Shown: positions 1-9,391, counted from the first letter of the stretch. The stretch: 64,000 nucleotides of DNA from Streptomyces sp. NBC_01317 (GCF_035961655.1 NZ_CP108393.1:2170001-2234000), one strand, 5' to 3'. Numbers and translations are program-made. The notes: generated from the sequence alone by a model not told the origin.

Positions 1-1529
1 ATCCCGGCCGCCGTGACCCGGAAGACCCCGGCGCCCAGCAGCCCGGCCCAGGCGCAGCCGACGGCGAGCAAGGACCAACCCGCGCCCAGCGCGAACCAGT
101 TGTCCGGCACGGGCGCGGCGTCCGCCCCGTACGCGAGCCGCAGCGCCACCGCGTCGGCGACCACCACGAGGGCGGCGAGCAGCAGCGCCGTACCGGCGGT
201 CACGGCGAGCTTGGCGAGGAGGAGGCCGAGGCGGCGCGGGACGGTGCCCCGGGCGCCGGCCAGGGCCGGGTAGCGGAACTCGTCGCCGAACGACAGCGCG
301 CCGAGCAGTCCCGCGCCGAGGGCGGCGGGCGGCAGGGGCAGGATCGCGGGCCAGGCGGCGAGCAGGCCGGGCAGCGGGGTCCCGCCGGTCCTGGCGAGCG
401 GCACGGCGAGCGCCACCGACGCGACGAGCACGGCGACCGCGATCACCGGCGCGGTCCGTACGCCGAGCATGCGGCGGAGCTCGTACCGCACGGGTCTGAG
501 CGGGCTGCGGGCGGGCCGGGACGCCAGGGCCCTCGGCCGCGGCACGGGCCGGGTGTCGTGCGCCTCCTGGCGCTCGGCGGGGGTGGTGAGGGCCTTGAGG
601 GTCTTGAGGGGCGGGTCGGTGGCGTCGGTGGGCGCGGGGATCAAGGGGGGTACGGGGCCGGTGTCGCCGATCTCGTCGGCGAGCTGGTGGACGAGGACAC
701 CGTGCCGGAAGGCCGTCTCGCCGATCTCCGGGCAGCTGCTCCCGTACACGGTGAGCCTGCTGCCCGCCTCGGCGATCACCTCCACGGAGCGCTTGCCCGC
801 CCTGGCCTCGCGGCTCAACGCGTCGGCGAGGCGCGCGGCGTGGGGCGTCCTGACGGCGACCCGGGGGCGCAGCCGCGTACGGGAGAAGGCGGCGCGGTCC
901 TGGTCGGCGACGAGGCGGCCCCCGTCCACGGTGACGACCCGGTCGGCGGTGCGGGCGGCCTCCTTGGGGTCGTCGGTCGTGTAGAGCACGGTGCCGCCGT
1001 GGCCGGCGTGGGCGGCGAGCAGTCCGAACAGCCAGCTGGTCTCGCGGGGCGAGAGGCCGGCCGACGGCGTGTCGAGCAGCAGGGTGTGCGGGTCGCCCAA
1101 CAGGGCGGAGGCGAGGCCGAGTCTGCGGTCCATGCCGAGGGAGAGCGCGCCGAGGGGTTCGTCCCGCAGGGCCGCGAGGCCGACCACTTCGAGCAGTTCG
1201 TCGGCGCGCGAGGCGGGCACGCCGGCGGCGGCGCAGAGCATCCGGAGCTGGCCCCGGGCGGTCCTGGCCGGATGGCCCGGCACATCGCCGAGGAGCACGC
1301 CGATCTCGCGGGCGGGGTGGGCGATGCGGTGCAGCGGGCGGCCCCGGAAGTAGGTGACCCCGCGGCCGCGTTCGAGATCGAGCATGAGCCGCAGGGCGGT
1401 GGTCTTGCCCGCGCCGGGGGCGCCGAGCAGCGCCGTGACACAGCCGGGCCGGGCCTCGAAGGTCAGATCGTCGACGGCGGGGGTGAGGTCTCGACGGGGG
1501 GCGCTGGTCAGTCCGATGGCCTGGAGCAT
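1..1529 (-). CDS. ABC transporter, ATPase fused to membrane domain (3' end cut by window)
   Basis: The N-terminal half is an ABC ATPase: Walker A GAPGAGKT at residues 36-43, a degenerate signature LSLGMDRRL, and Walker B ending LLLDTPSAGLS. From about residue 350 the chain becomes strongly hydrophobic, with segments such as LLAALVVVADAVAL, which suggests an ABC-2-like permease half on the same polypeptide. The frame runs off the left edge, so the C-terminus is missing. The start is the ATG directly before LQAIGLTS. The position of the H-loop histidine reads TTDDPKEA, so the usual His seems to be replaced by Asp, and ATPase activity may be altered. The substrate cannot be read from the sequence; drug or lipid export is only a guess. 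No partner gene is visible. Confidence 0.8.
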   Translation of the reverse strand, partial: MLQAIGLTSAPRRDLTPAVDDLTFEARPGCVTALLGAPGAGKTTALRLMLDLERGRGVTYFRGRPLHRIAHPAREIGVLLGDVPGHPARTARGQLRMLCAAAGVPASRADELLEVVGLAALRDEPLGALSLGMDRRLGLASALLGDPHTLLLDTPSAGLSPRETSWLFGLLAAHAGHGGTVLYTTDDPKEAARTADRVVTVDGGRLVADQDRAAFSRTRLRPRVAVRTPHAARLADALSREARAGKRSVEVIAEAGSRLTVYGSSCPEIGETAFRHGVLVHQLADEIGDTGPVPPLIPAPTDATDPPLKTLKALTTPAERQEAHDTRPVPRPRALASRPARSPLRPVRYELRRMLGVRTAPVIAVAVLVASVALAVPLARTGGTPLPGLLAAWPAILPLPPAALGAGLLGALSFGDEFRYPALAGARGTVPRRLGLLLAKLAVTAGTALLLAALVVVADAVALRLAYGADAAPVPDNWFALGAGWSLLAVGCAWAGLLGAGVFRVTAAG

Positions 1530-1668
1530 CGCTTCTCTCGCGGGGAAGGTGTGACCGCTCGGCGGCAGAGTGGTTACCCAGCAAGATAACGCGATATGTC
1601 CGACTTGTTGCGCAGGGTGAGCACGCCGTGTCCGATCACCCCGCGCCCGCGAATGCTCCCGCCCGCGT

Positions 1669-2433
1669 TCAGACCTCGGGGCGCAGCATGGGCGGATTGA
1701 GCACGGTCGCGCCGCCGGCCCGGAACAGCTGGGCTGGCCGGCCGCCCTGCCGGGTGGTGGTGCCCCCGGACGGGACCAGGAAGCCGGGGGTCCCGGTCAC
1801 CTTGCGGTGGAAGTTACGGGGATCGAGGGCGACGCCCCACACCGCCTCGTACACCCGCCGCAGCTCGCCGACGGTGAACTCCGAGGGACAGAAGGCGGTG
1901 GCGAGCGAGGAGTACTCGATCTTGGAGCGGGCGCGCTCGACGCCGTCCCCGAGGATCCGCGCGTGGTCGAATGCGAGCTGCGCGGGCTGCTCGTCCTCCC
2001 GGGCGAACCCGCCCTCGCCGTGGAGCAGCGCGTCGACCGGCGCCCACCGGGCGCTGTTGGCGTCGCCGCCCGCCCGGGGCGCGGGCAGGTCGGGCGAGAG
2101 CGCCAGATGCGCCACGCTGACCACCCGCATCCGGGGGTCCCGCCCGGGATCGCCGTAGGTGCCGAGCTGTTCGAGGTGGGCGGTGTTCCCGGGCGCCGGG
2201 GACGACGGGTCGTGCGCGGGCAGCCCGGTCTCCTCGGCCAGCTCCCGCCCGGCCGCCGCGGCCAGATCCTCGTCGCCCCGGACAAATCCGCCCGGCAGCG
2301 CCCACCGCCCCTGGAAGGGCGCCTCCCCGCGCCGGACCACCAGCGCGCAGAGCACGTGGGCCCGCACGGTGAGCACGACCAGGTCGACGGTGACAGCGAA
2401 GGGCGGGAAGGCTGACGGGTCGTAGGGCGACAT
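1669..2433 (-). CDS. NrtR-type Nudix regulator
   Basis: This 254-residue protein has two parts. The N-terminal Nudix domain carries an intact Nudix box (GFVRGDE, then seven residues, then RELAEETGL), so hydrolase activity is possible. The C-terminal part (about 160-254, with [15 protein letters not shown] and [13 protein letters not shown]) is the winged-helix domain of NrtR regulators, which sense ADP-ribose-type ligands and control NAD or sugar genes. I chose the ATG of [14 protein letters not shown] because the Nudix fold begins there. An inverted repeat TCGTC-N5-GACGA lies just upstream and could be its own operator. No NAD biosynthesis gene is adjacent, so its targets are unknown. A plain Nudix hydrolase is less likely because of the C-terminal domain. 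Confidence 0.82.
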   Translation of the reverse strand: MSPYDPSAFPPFAVTVDLVVLTVRAHVLCALVVRRGEAPFQGRWALPGGFVRGDEDLAAAAGRELAEETGLPAHDPSSPAPGNTAHLEQLGTYGDPGRDPRMRVVSVAHLALSPDLPAPRAGGDANSARWAPVDALLHGEGGFAREDEQPAQLAFDHARILGDGVERARSKIEYSSLATAFCPSEFTVGELRRVYEAVWGVALDPRNFHRKVTGTPGFLVPSGGTTTRQGGRPAQLFRAGGATVLNPPMLRPEV

Positions 2434-2446
2434 GCCGCGATCATAG

Positions 2447-2461
2447 TCGTCTGCCTGACGA
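2447..2461. promoter_or_regulatory. candidate operator of the NrtR-type regulator
   Basis: A 15-bp inverted repeat TCGTCTGCCTGACGA, with perfect 5-bp arms, lies 14 bp upstream of the regulator's start codon. The position suits autorepression. No binding consensus was checked, so this is inference from symmetry and location. Confidence 0.4.
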
Positions 2462-2857
2462 TAAACACCCGTTACGACCATCGCGCCGCCCGCCCGCCCT
2501 CCGGCGGCCCGCACGGCTTCGGTTACGTGGTGGGCCGCACCACGGCCCACCCGGTGTGCCCGGCCGCCGCCCGCCGGCACCAGCTCCACGCGGCAGGCCG
2601 GGACGCCGGCGAACAGCGCATGCCCAACGCGCCGCGGCCGACCGTCCTCATCGGCCGGAGCCGGGCCGGCCTCGTCACCGGTGCGTCCCTTGCGCGCCCT
2701 TTCTGCTCCCGCACGCCCCCCAGCACAGGGTTGGCACGCCGGATTCGCCACGCGAAGGTGAAGCTCGCGCCGACCGGCGCCCGTTCGCCGCCGTCCGGCC
2801 AGGGGTGGGTCCCGGCGGCAGCAGAGGCGGACGGATGGGACGAGGGGGGACACCACC
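2462..2857. other. intergenic region, no gene seen
   Basis: This divergent gap between the Nudix regulator and the next plus-strand gene is about 400 bases long. Frames are open here on both strands because of GC content, but none has a recognisable domain or a convincing ribosome binding site. It should contain the promoter of the plus-strand gene, whose ribosome binding site GAGGGGGGA lies just before its ATG. Confidence 0.4.
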
Positions 2858-3784
2858 ATGCCGTGGGACGAGCTCAAGCAAGTACTCACCGCGCAGAATG
2901 CCGCGTACACACAGGGCGATCCGTTGTGGACGGTGAAGGGGACGAACGGGGAGTCCTTCCGCGCGCACCCGGCGTTCCTGGACGAGGTCCGGCTCGGTAA
3001 CGGACTCCCCGACCTGGTGACCGCGACCGAACGGACGTTCGGCGCCGCGCTCGGGAAGTGGCGGGTGACCCTGGACAGTCACCTCACGGAGATACCGGAG
3101 GTACGCACCGCCCTCGGGCTCGCCGCCGGCCGTTTCCCCTCCCTGGACGAGCAGATCGCGCTGCTGCGCCACCGCGACTCCGTGAGGTCCCTGCGGGGCG
3201 GCTCCGACCCGGTGATCGCCGCGGCCGGGACGGCGTTCGCCGACCGCCTCCAGGCGGCGACGGTGCACGACTACGTCCAGCTGCACTCGTTCTTCCTGAC
3301 CGCCGTGAACAGCTTCGGCGGGGCCTACGACCCGGACACGTACCCGAGGCGGGTGGACGCGATGTACGCCCTGGCGGCCGGCTCGCCCGCCGCCGCGGGA
3401 GCGGGGCCCGTACAACTGGGCACGGAGGCGGACTGGAAGACCCACCAGCCGGAATTCGCCCGGACGATCCACGCCGCGGCGGCACAGCTCAACTTCCGTA
3501 CCGCCCAGGCCCTGGTCGGGCACACCCTCAAGCATCTCCTGCGCGGCGGGCCCCCGGTCCCGGCCGCCGCGGCCGGCGTCCACGCCCTGGTCGCCGGCTA
3601 TCTCGCGGAGGCCCGCGAGAAGATCACCACCACCGCCACGAACGACGTCAGGAGCGCCCTGGCACAAACCGGCGCCGCCCGCACCTACTACTTCGGCGTC
3701 GTCAATCAGCACGCGAGCATGGTCGCGGTCAACTCCACCGGCCAGGCCTGGATCAGCACCTACTACGCGGCGAACCGCACCTGA
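2858..3784 (+). CDS. hypothetical protein
   Basis: This 308-residue soluble protein is not recognised. It starts [10 protein letters not shown] after a strong ribosome binding site (GAGGGGGGACACCACC, then ATG). Codon usage is typical of the surrounding core genes. It is rich in Ala and helix-forming segments and has no signal peptide or membrane span. The C-terminal end has an aromatic patch ([15 protein letters not shown] ... [10 protein letters not shown]). It converges with the DUF4192 gene and shares no operon. I cannot assign a function. Confidence 0.72.
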   Translation: MPWDELKQVLTAQNAAYTQGDPLWTVKGTNGESFRAHPAFLDEVRLGNGLPDLVTATERTFGAALGKWRVTLDSHLTEIPEVRTALGLAAGRFPSLDEQIALLRHRDSVRSLRGGSDPVIAAAGTAFADRLQAATVHDYVQLHSFFLTAVNSFGGAYDPDTYPRRVDAMYALAAGSPAAAGAGPVQLGTEADWKTHQPEFARTIHAAAAQLNFRTAQALVGHTLKHLLRGGPPVPAAAAGVHALVAGYLAEAREKITTTATNDVRSALAQTGAARTYYFGVVNQHASMVAVNSTGQAWISTYYAANRT

Positions 3785-3885
3785 TCGCCGCGCCCCCGGA
3801 CGGCACCCCCCTCCGGCACCGGCCGAAGCAACCGAAGTGACCGAGGACGACGTGCGCCGCCGGGTGCGATCCGCCCGGCGGGCCG

Positions 3886-5196
3886 TCACCGCCCGCTCCT
3901 CGTGCCGCGCCGCCCGCTGCGGCGCTCGGCTCCCCTGCGGTCCGCCGGTGCCTCGGGGCGTGTGGCAGCGGCGGGCGGCAGCGCCTTGCGCGGGGCGGGT
4001 GGCCGTACGGGGCGGGCCTTGGGGCGCCGGGCCGCGCGGCGCGGGTCCGACCGGTCCCGCGCCGCGCGCTCCCTGCGCAGGCAGTGCCGCAACTGCTCCG
4101 GATCCATGCCCTGGTTGCAGGCCTGGTGGAGCAGGCGGGCGAAGACGTACCGGGGATCGAGGCGCAGCGCCAGGCCGAGCGCGACCCGGGCCGCCGGCTC
4201 GTCGCCCAGGGACCAGGCGACCCAGCCGGCCAGGCTCAGCGGCGCCGCCCCGTGCTCCACGTAAGGCCCCACACAGCGGCGGGCCAGCGCCCGCCACAGC
4301 CGGAGCGCGGACTCCGCCTCCGCCCCCTCCATCCATTCCGCCGCCCGGTCGCGGGTGACCCGGTCCTGGAGCCCGAGGATGACCGCGGCCGCCTCGTCGT
4401 CACCGATGAGCCGGTCGTCCGCCGCGTCCAACTCCCCCGCGCCGCGGTCCGGGACACCCCGGCGGGGCGCGTCCTCCAGCCGCCTCATCAGCACGCGCGC
4501 CAGCCGTAAGGTCTCCGCCCCGACCCGCTCACGGCTCCCGCCGCCCAGGATGCGGGGCACGAGGGCGGCCCCCGCGTCGTCCAGCGCCCGCGCCTGCCCG
4601 TCGGCAGCCCGGACCGGCCGGGGCTCCAGGCGCGCCTCCATCTCCCGGAGCGACCCCCGCACCCGGATGCCGGCATAGGCGGCGGCCGCGGCCATCACCG
4701 ACGTACCGGGCAGGGCCAGACCCGTACCCTCGGGCGGACAGCAGCGGACGTCGGGGCAGCAGTACGACCAGTACCTCCCGTCCGAGATGCAGAGCGCCTC
4801 GTACACGGGCACGTCCAGCGCGCCGCAGGCGATCCGCAACCGCTGGGCGAGCGGGCGCAGGCGCTCCATCACCCGCCGGCCGCTCTCGCCCTCCGCCGGG
4901 TCCTGGCAGAGGAAGACGACGATGCCGTCCGGCCGGGTCCCGCGCCGCTCGCTCCCCTCGACCAGGCATTCGGCGAGCTGCTCGGCCACGGGCGGCCACT
5001 CCCCCGGCGAGCGGGGGATCCCGAGCCTGAGCCGCCCCCCGAACCGTCCACGGCCGCCGTGCAGCGCGACCATGACGACGGAGTCGGTGGGGTGGAATCC
5101 GAGGAGATAGGGCAGGGCGTCGGCGAGTTCCGCGGGACTGCGCAGGGTGATCTGCTGCTCGTCGGCGGTTCCGGTCGGTTCGTGGTGCTTGTTCAT
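3886..5196 (-). CDS. DUF4192 domain protein
   Basis: The product is 436 residues. The N-terminal part, LRSPAELADALPYLLGFHPTDSVVMVAL, is the hallmark of the DUF4192 family of actinobacterial proteins of unknown function. The middle has a cysteine-rich patch (YWSYCCPDVRCCPPEG) that might bind metal. The tail is a basic, Arg/Ala/Pro-rich low-complexity stretch of roughly 80 residues. I chose the ATG of MNKHHEPTG because the domain begins about 20 residues later; a longer upstream frame would run through the DnaA-box palindrome. recQ lies upstream on the same strand, 115 bp away, so the two may be co-transcribed. Confidence 0.8.
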   Translation of the reverse strand: MNKHHEPTGTADEQQITLRSPAELADALPYLLGFHPTDSVVMVALHGGRGRFGGRLRLGIPRSPGEWPPVAEQLAECLVEGSERRGTRPDGIVVFLCQDPAEGESGRRVMERLRPLAQRLRIACGALDVPVYEALCISDGRYWSYCCPDVRCCPPEGTGLALPGTSVMAAAAAYAGIRVRGSLREMEARLEPRPVRAADGQARALDDAGAALVPRILGGGSRERVGAETLRLARVLMRRLEDAPRRGVPDRGAGELDAADDRLIGDDEAAAVILGLQDRVTRDRAAEWMEGAEAESALRLWRALARRCVGPYVEHGAAPLSLAGWVAWSLGDEPAARVALGLALRLDPRYVFARLLHQACNQGMDPEQLRHCLRRERAARDRSDPRRAARRPKARPVRPPAPRKALPPAAATRPEAPADRRGAERRSGRRGTRSGR

Positions 5197-5233
5197 GGCA
5201 TGACCGTCTCGCGGAAGTACCGGATCCCGCGAC

Positions 5234-5259
5234 CCCTGTGGATAACTTTGTCCACAGGG
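5234..5259. promoter_or_regulatory. paired DnaA boxes in a palindrome
   Basis: Two 9-mers face each other: TGTGGATAA at 5237-5245 (TTATCCACA on the other strand) and TTGTCCACA at 5248-5256. TTGTCCACA is the Streptomyces DnaA-box consensus and TTATCCACA the E. coli one. Both sit in an inverted repeat with 9-bp perfect arms, CCCTGTGGA and TCCACAGGG, around 8 bp. The site lies between recQ and the DUF4192 gene and is not an origin by itself. Confidence 0.55.
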
Positions 5260-5311
5260 CAAACCAGCCACATCCGGGCGCGAGCCCGTGGAGACCCCCA
5301 CCCGGCCTGGG

Positions 5312-7471
5312 CTACCCGGCCTGGGCGAGGACCAGCGGGAGCACCTGCTCGGCTCCGGCCTGGCGCAGCAGGCGCGCGCCCACGGCCAGGGTCCAGCCGG
5401 ACTCGGAGTAGTCGTCGACGAGGAACACCGGGCCGGGGGTATGGGCCAGGGCGGCGGCGAGTTCGTCGGGCACCGTGAACGAGGCGACCAGGGCGCGCAG
5501 CCGCTGCGCGGAGTTGCTGCGGTGTGCGCCGTGCTCGTCGGCGTGCGGGGTGTAGGCCAGACCGCCCAGCATCGGGAGCCTGCCGACCCGGGCCACCCCC
5601 TCGGCCAGGGAAGCGATCAGCTGGGGGCGGGTCCGGGAGGGCATCGCGACGATCCCCACAGGCCGTGCCATCGCGTCGGGAGAGCCGCCGGCCCAGCCCT
5701 CCGGTGAACGGGACCAGTCGGCCACCACCGTCACGACGGCGGCCAGCACCTCCTCCGAGACCGGCCTGTCGGCCGCCTGCGCCGAGAGGATCGGACGCAG
5801 GCGGTTGCCCCAGCCGATGTCCGACAGCCTGCCCAGTGCGCGCCCCGCGACGGCCTGCTGGCCCACCGGGATACGGCCCTTGAGGTCGATGCCGACCGCG
5901 GCGAGCCCGGTCGGCCACATCTTGCGGGGCTCGACCTCGACCCCCGGCCGGTCCAGCTCCCCCCTGGCCGCCGCCAGGGCCCCCGGCGAGACAGCCGGGT
6001 CGAGCCACGGACCGGCGCAGCGGTCGCAGCGGCCACAGGGGACGGCCTTCTCGTCGTCGAGCTGCCGCTGCAAGAACTCCATCCGGCAGCCCGCGGTCGC
6101 CACGTAGTCCCGCATGGCCTGCTGTTCGGTCTCTCGCTGCCGGGCCACCCACGCGTAGCGCTCCGCGTCGTACGCCCACGGCCGTCCCGTGGAGGTCCAG
6201 CCGCCCTTCACACGCACGACCGCCCCGTCCACGTCCAGGACCTTCAGCATCGTCTCCAGGCGCGAACGCCGGAGGTCGACCAGGGGCTCCAGAGCCGGCA
6301 GCGACAACGGACGCCCCGCCTGTTCAAGGGCCGCCAGTGTGCGCCGTACCTGTTCCTCGGGCGGGAAGCCCACCGAAGCGAAGTACGCCCAGATCGCCTC
6401 GTCCTCCCTGCCCGGGAGCAGCAGCACGTCCGCGTGGTCCACGCCCCGCCCCGCACGCCCCACCTGCTGGTAATAGGCGATCGGGGACGAGGGTGAGCCC
6501 AGGTGCACCACGAACCCCAGGTCCGGCTTGTCGAATCCCATGCCCAGCGCGGAGGTCGCCACCAGCGCCTTCACACGGTTCGCGAGGAGATCCTCCTCGG
6601 CCTGCAAACGGTCGGCGTTCTCCGTCTTCCCCGTGTAGGAGGACACCGGATACCCGTGCCCGCGCAGGAACGCCGCGACCTCCTCGGCCGCCGCCACCGT
6701 CAGCGTGTAGATGATCCCCGAACCCGGCAGATCCCGCAGACGCTCCCCCAGCCACGCCAGCCGGTGGGCCGCGTCCGGCAACTCCAGCACGCCCAGCCGC
6801 AGGCTCTCCCGGTCCAGCGGCCCGCGCAGAACCAGAGCGTCCCCGCCCCCCGTGCCCAGCTGCTCGGCCACATCGGCCGTGACACGCGCGTTGGCGGTCG
6901 CGGTGGTGGCCAGCACCGGTACGCCGGGGGCGAGTTCGGCGAGCATGGTCCGCAGCCGCCGGTAGTCCGGGCGGAAGTCGTGGCCCCAGTCGGAGATGCA
7001 GTGCGCCTCATCGACCACCAACAGGCCCGTGGTGGCGGCGAGCTTGGGGAGTACGTGCTCCCGGAAGTCCACCGAGTTCAGGCGTTCCGGGCTGACGAGG
7101 AGAACGTCGGTCTCCCCCCGCTCGACCTCGCCGTAGATCGTGTCCCACTCCTCGGGGTTGGCCGAGTTGATGGTGCGCGCCTGGATACCGGCCCGCGCCG
7201 CCGACTCGACCTGGTTGCGCATGAGCGCCAGCAGCGGCGAGATGATCACGGTGGGACCGGAGCCACGCCGGCGCAACAAGGCGGTGGCCACAAAATACAC
7301 AGCCGATTTGCCCCAGCCGGTCCGCTGGACCACCAGCGCACGGCGACGCTCCTCCACCAGGGCGGACACCGCCTGCCACTGGTCCTCCCGCAGCCGCGCC
7401 GATCCCCCTGGGGCACCGACGAGCTCAGCGAGAACGGCATCGGCTTCGGTACGGAGCTCCAGGTTGTCCAT
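5312..7471 (-). CDS. recQ: RecQ-family ATP-dependent DNA helicase with phosphoribosyltransferase-like C-terminus
   Basis: This 719-residue SF2 helicase unwinds DNA in recombinational repair. Seen in order: Walker A RTGWGKS (residues 50-56), DEAH box VVDEAHCISDWGHDFRP, motif VI QQVGRAGRG, and a zinc-type cysteine cluster in the RecQ C-terminal region (AGCRMEFL ... PCGRCDRCAG). Near the C-terminus, PVFLVDDYSESGWTLAVGARLLRQAGA matches the PRPP-binding loop of type I phosphoribosyltransferases such as ComF, as in a number of actinobacterial RecQ-like proteins. An HRDC domain is not evident. I chose the ATG of MDNLELRTEAD because the helicase domain follows at once; the longer frame upstream has no support. 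A DUF4192 gene lies downstream. Confidence 0.9.
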   Translation of the reverse strand: MDNLELRTEADAVLAELVGAPGGSARLREDQWQAVSALVEERRRALVVQRTGWGKSAVYFVATALLRRRGSGPTVIISPLLALMRNQVESAARAGIQARTINSANPEEWDTIYGEVERGETDVLLVSPERLNSVDFREHVLPKLAATTGLLVVDEAHCISDWGHDFRPDYRRLRTMLAELAPGVPVLATTATANARVTADVAEQLGTGGGDALVLRGPLDRESLRLGVLELPDAAHRLAWLGERLRDLPGSGIIYTLTVAAAEEVAAFLRGHGYPVSSYTGKTENADRLQAEEDLLANRVKALVATSALGMGFDKPDLGFVVHLGSPSSPIAYYQQVGRAGRGVDHADVLLLPGREDEAIWAYFASVGFPPEEQVRRTLAALEQAGRPLSLPALEPLVDLRRSRLETMLKVLDVDGAVVRVKGGWTSTGRPWAYDAERYAWVARQRETEQQAMRDYVATAGCRMEFLQRQLDDEKAVPCGRCDRCAGPWLDPAVSPGALAAARGELDRPGVEVEPRKMWPTGLAAVGIDLKGRIPVGQQAVAGRALGRLSDIGWGNRLRPILSAQAADRPVSEEVLAAVVTVVADWSRSPEGWAGGSPDAMARPVGIVAMPSRTRPQLIASLAEGVARVGRLPMLGGLAYTPHADEHGAHRSNSAQRLRALVASFTVPDELAAALAHTPGPVFLVDDYSESGWTLAVGARLLRQAGAEQVLPLVLAQAG

Positions 7472-7842
7472 ACCCCCATGCAACCCGACGGCAGTGACAA
7501 TCAACGAATCCACCCGGCGTGGCGAACCGGTTACGGAGGGTGCGCCCGCTCCGTCCCGGGTCCTTCGGCACGCCAGGTCGGGGCGCCGGGTATGTTTCCG
7601 CTGGTCTTCACGGTTCGGCCGGGACGGGAATCGGTGGTTGTGGCCGGTCTCCGCAGGGATATGGCACACATAGACCCGCATTCCGGTCAGTCGGGCCAAT
7701 TGCTCGTTGCCGCATGCCGATACGCCAGCGAGAATTGGAGAGTCTCCCCGCACGGTCCCCCTGCGGTCCGCAAGGGCTGTGCTGCGGTGCGCCCCCCACC
7801 CGACCCTGCCCGCACCGTGGGCGTGAATGCGAAGGGAGGATC
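7472..7842. other. divergent intergenic region, no gene seen
   Basis: This 371-bp gap separates divergent recQ and the next plus-strand gene. It must hold both promoters. I see the strong ribosome binding site GAAGGGAGGA of the right-hand gene but no LexA box and no convincing small gene. Confidence 0.4.
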
Positions 7843-8469
7843 GTGACCTTCGGATTCGCTCCGTCCGCAGCCACTTCGATCACCACATCACCGGCCGGCT
7901 CCGTCAGCCGCCTCACCAGGATGCTGGAGCCGGCCGAATGGGCGGCGGCGGGCATACCGCTGCTCAGCAACCCCCGTGAGGTGGTCAGCGGCCTGCACAG
8001 CCGGCACCGCCCGAAGCCCGCGACGGCCGTCGTGGCCGTGCTCGACCATGAGGAACGGCTCGCCGCGAGCGCCTCGTTCGTCCCCCGCGCGGCGCCGGTG
8101 GACGGCTGGGAGTTCCGTAACGCCCTCCTGGCCCATCTGCGCCGGGTCATCCCGCACGACCTGCGCCGCCGTACGCCGGTGCGCACCGCGGTCCTGCTCT
8201 ACTGCCGCGAGGGCGACGAGCGCTGGACGGAGGAGGACGGGGCCTGGATGTGGGGGCTGCGGGACGCCTGCACCCTGCACGGGCTGCGGTGCGGCGCGTA
8301 CATCACGCTGACGCGCGGCGGCTGGCAGGTACTGGGCGAGGGCCGCGGCGGCCGGCGCCCCAACTCCGAGTCCGCACCGGTCGATCTGGCCGACACGGCG
8401 TCCGACCCCGAGGTGACACCGCTCCGCAGCGGGGCGGTGGAGGCGCTGAGGCGTACGGCCGCGCGCTGA
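7843..8469 (+). CDS. conserved hypothetical protein
   Basis: This 208-residue soluble protein starts at GTG, two bases after the ribosome binding site GAAGGGAGGA; an earlier in-frame start would lack such a site. It begins TFGFAPSAATSITTSP and contains RLTRMLEPAEWAAAGIPLLSNPREVVSGLH, a block I associate with a conserved Streptomyces protein next to recQ. Trp residues are frequent in the second half. There is no signal peptide, membrane segment or known catalytic motif. The frame and codon bias are clear; the function is unknown. Confidence 0.75.
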   Translation: MTFGFAPSAATSITTSPAGSVSRLTRMLEPAEWAAAGIPLLSNPREVVSGLHSRHRPKPATAVVAVLDHEERLAASASFVPRAAPVDGWEFRNALLAHLRRVIPHDLRRRTPVRTAVLLYCREGDERWTEEDGAWMWGLRDACTLHGLRCGAYITLTRGGWQVLGEGRGGRRPNSESAPVDLADTASDPEVTPLRSGAVEALRRTAAR

Positions 8470-8496
8470 ACCGCCGTACGGCCGAACGCCGAAGTC

Positions 8497-8537
8497 GCCG
8501 TACGACCGTGAGCTGGGCATGCCGTACGACCGTGAGC
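8497..8537. repeat. 17-bp direct repeat
   Basis: GCCGTACGACCGTGAGC occurs twice with a period of 24 bp, just after the end of the plus-strand hypothetical gene and before the convergent gene. It may be a local duplication. Confidence 0.6.
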
Positions 8538-8645
8538 CGGACGTGGCGAACACCCGCGCGCGGGCAGGCCTGACAGGCGCACGCCGCACGGCCTCAGCGG
8601 CCCGGCCGCCCCCTGACGGGCAGCCGGGTCACGACAGGGTGAGGC

Positions 8646-9284
8646 TCAGACACCCGCGCCGAGCACGGCGTTGACCCGCTCGGGGTCACCGCACACGACC
8701 AGCAGCGCCGTGGCCCGCTCCCGGGCCGCGGGCAGCACGCGGGCGTAGACCTCGTCACCGCCCCCGTTGACCACCACGACGACCACCGGGCGGGGCTGGG
8801 CACGGGCGACGGCGGCGGCGTCCGCGAAGAACACGTCTTCGCGGGCGTCGTGCTGGGCCCAGTAGGCGGCCTCGCCGAAGGACAGCTCGTGCGTGGCCCA
8901 CGGGTGCTGCTCGCCGGTGGTGAGCACGAGGATGTCGCCCGGCGCCCGACCGGAGTCGAGCAGCAGGTCGACGGTCTCGTCTGCGGCGTCGAGCGCCCCG
9001 TCCACGGAAGCCGGGGTCAGCTGGATCTTGGGGGTGGAAGGGGTGGCGGGCCGGGGTGCCTGGGGCACTCCGGCGGAGCCGGCCGAGCGCTGCGCCGGCG
9101 GCGCGGGCCTCGCGGGACCGGGACCCGGACGACCGGGACGCGGGGTCGCCGCGGAGCGCGGCCCCGGCACGGGACGCGGGCCGGGTACAGGACGGGGGGT
9201 CTGCGCGGTCCGGCCGGTGGCCGGGGTGGCGCTGGGACCCTGGGCTCTCTCGTGAATCTGAGGCTCCTCGGGGAAGAGAGGCAT
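8646..9284 (-). CDS. hypothetical protein with Pro-rich N-terminus
   Basis: The product is 212 residues. Residues 1 to about 85 are low-complexity Pro/Gly/Arg (PRPVPGPRPVPGPRS), followed by a compact alpha/beta domain (DILVLTTGEQHPWATHELSFGEAAYWAQ ... RPVVVVVVNGG). The pattern of the second part vaguely recalls the accessory C-terminal domain attached to some UvrD-like helicases, but there is no helicase motif, so I leave it unassigned. The ATG of MPLFPEEPQIHE was chosen because it begins the Streptomyces-like N-terminus; upstream open frame is probably non-coding. rnhB lies upstream on the same strand. Confidence 0.68.
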   Translation of the reverse strand: MPLFPEEPQIHERAQGPSATPATGRTAQTPRPVPGPRPVPGPRSAATPRPGRPGPGPARPAPPAQRSAGSAGVPQAPRPATPSTPKIQLTPASVDGALDAADETVDLLLDSGRAPGDILVLTTGEQHPWATHELSFGEAAYWAQHDAREDVFFADAAAVARAQPRPVVVVVVNGGGDEVYARVLPAARERATALLVVCGDPERVNAVLGAGV

Positions 9285-9391
9285 AACTGGATGTCTATCA
9301 AATACCGACGCGAAAAGCATCGGCGGGTTGGCACATTTGTACCCATGTCCGAGGTCGGAAGACACACGGGCCGGAGGGTTCACCGGAAGTT

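Noticed and set aside
1530..1668. operator-like GTTATC/GATATG elements before the ABC gene
   Set aside because: The symmetry is weak, and no regulator family with a matching site could be named.
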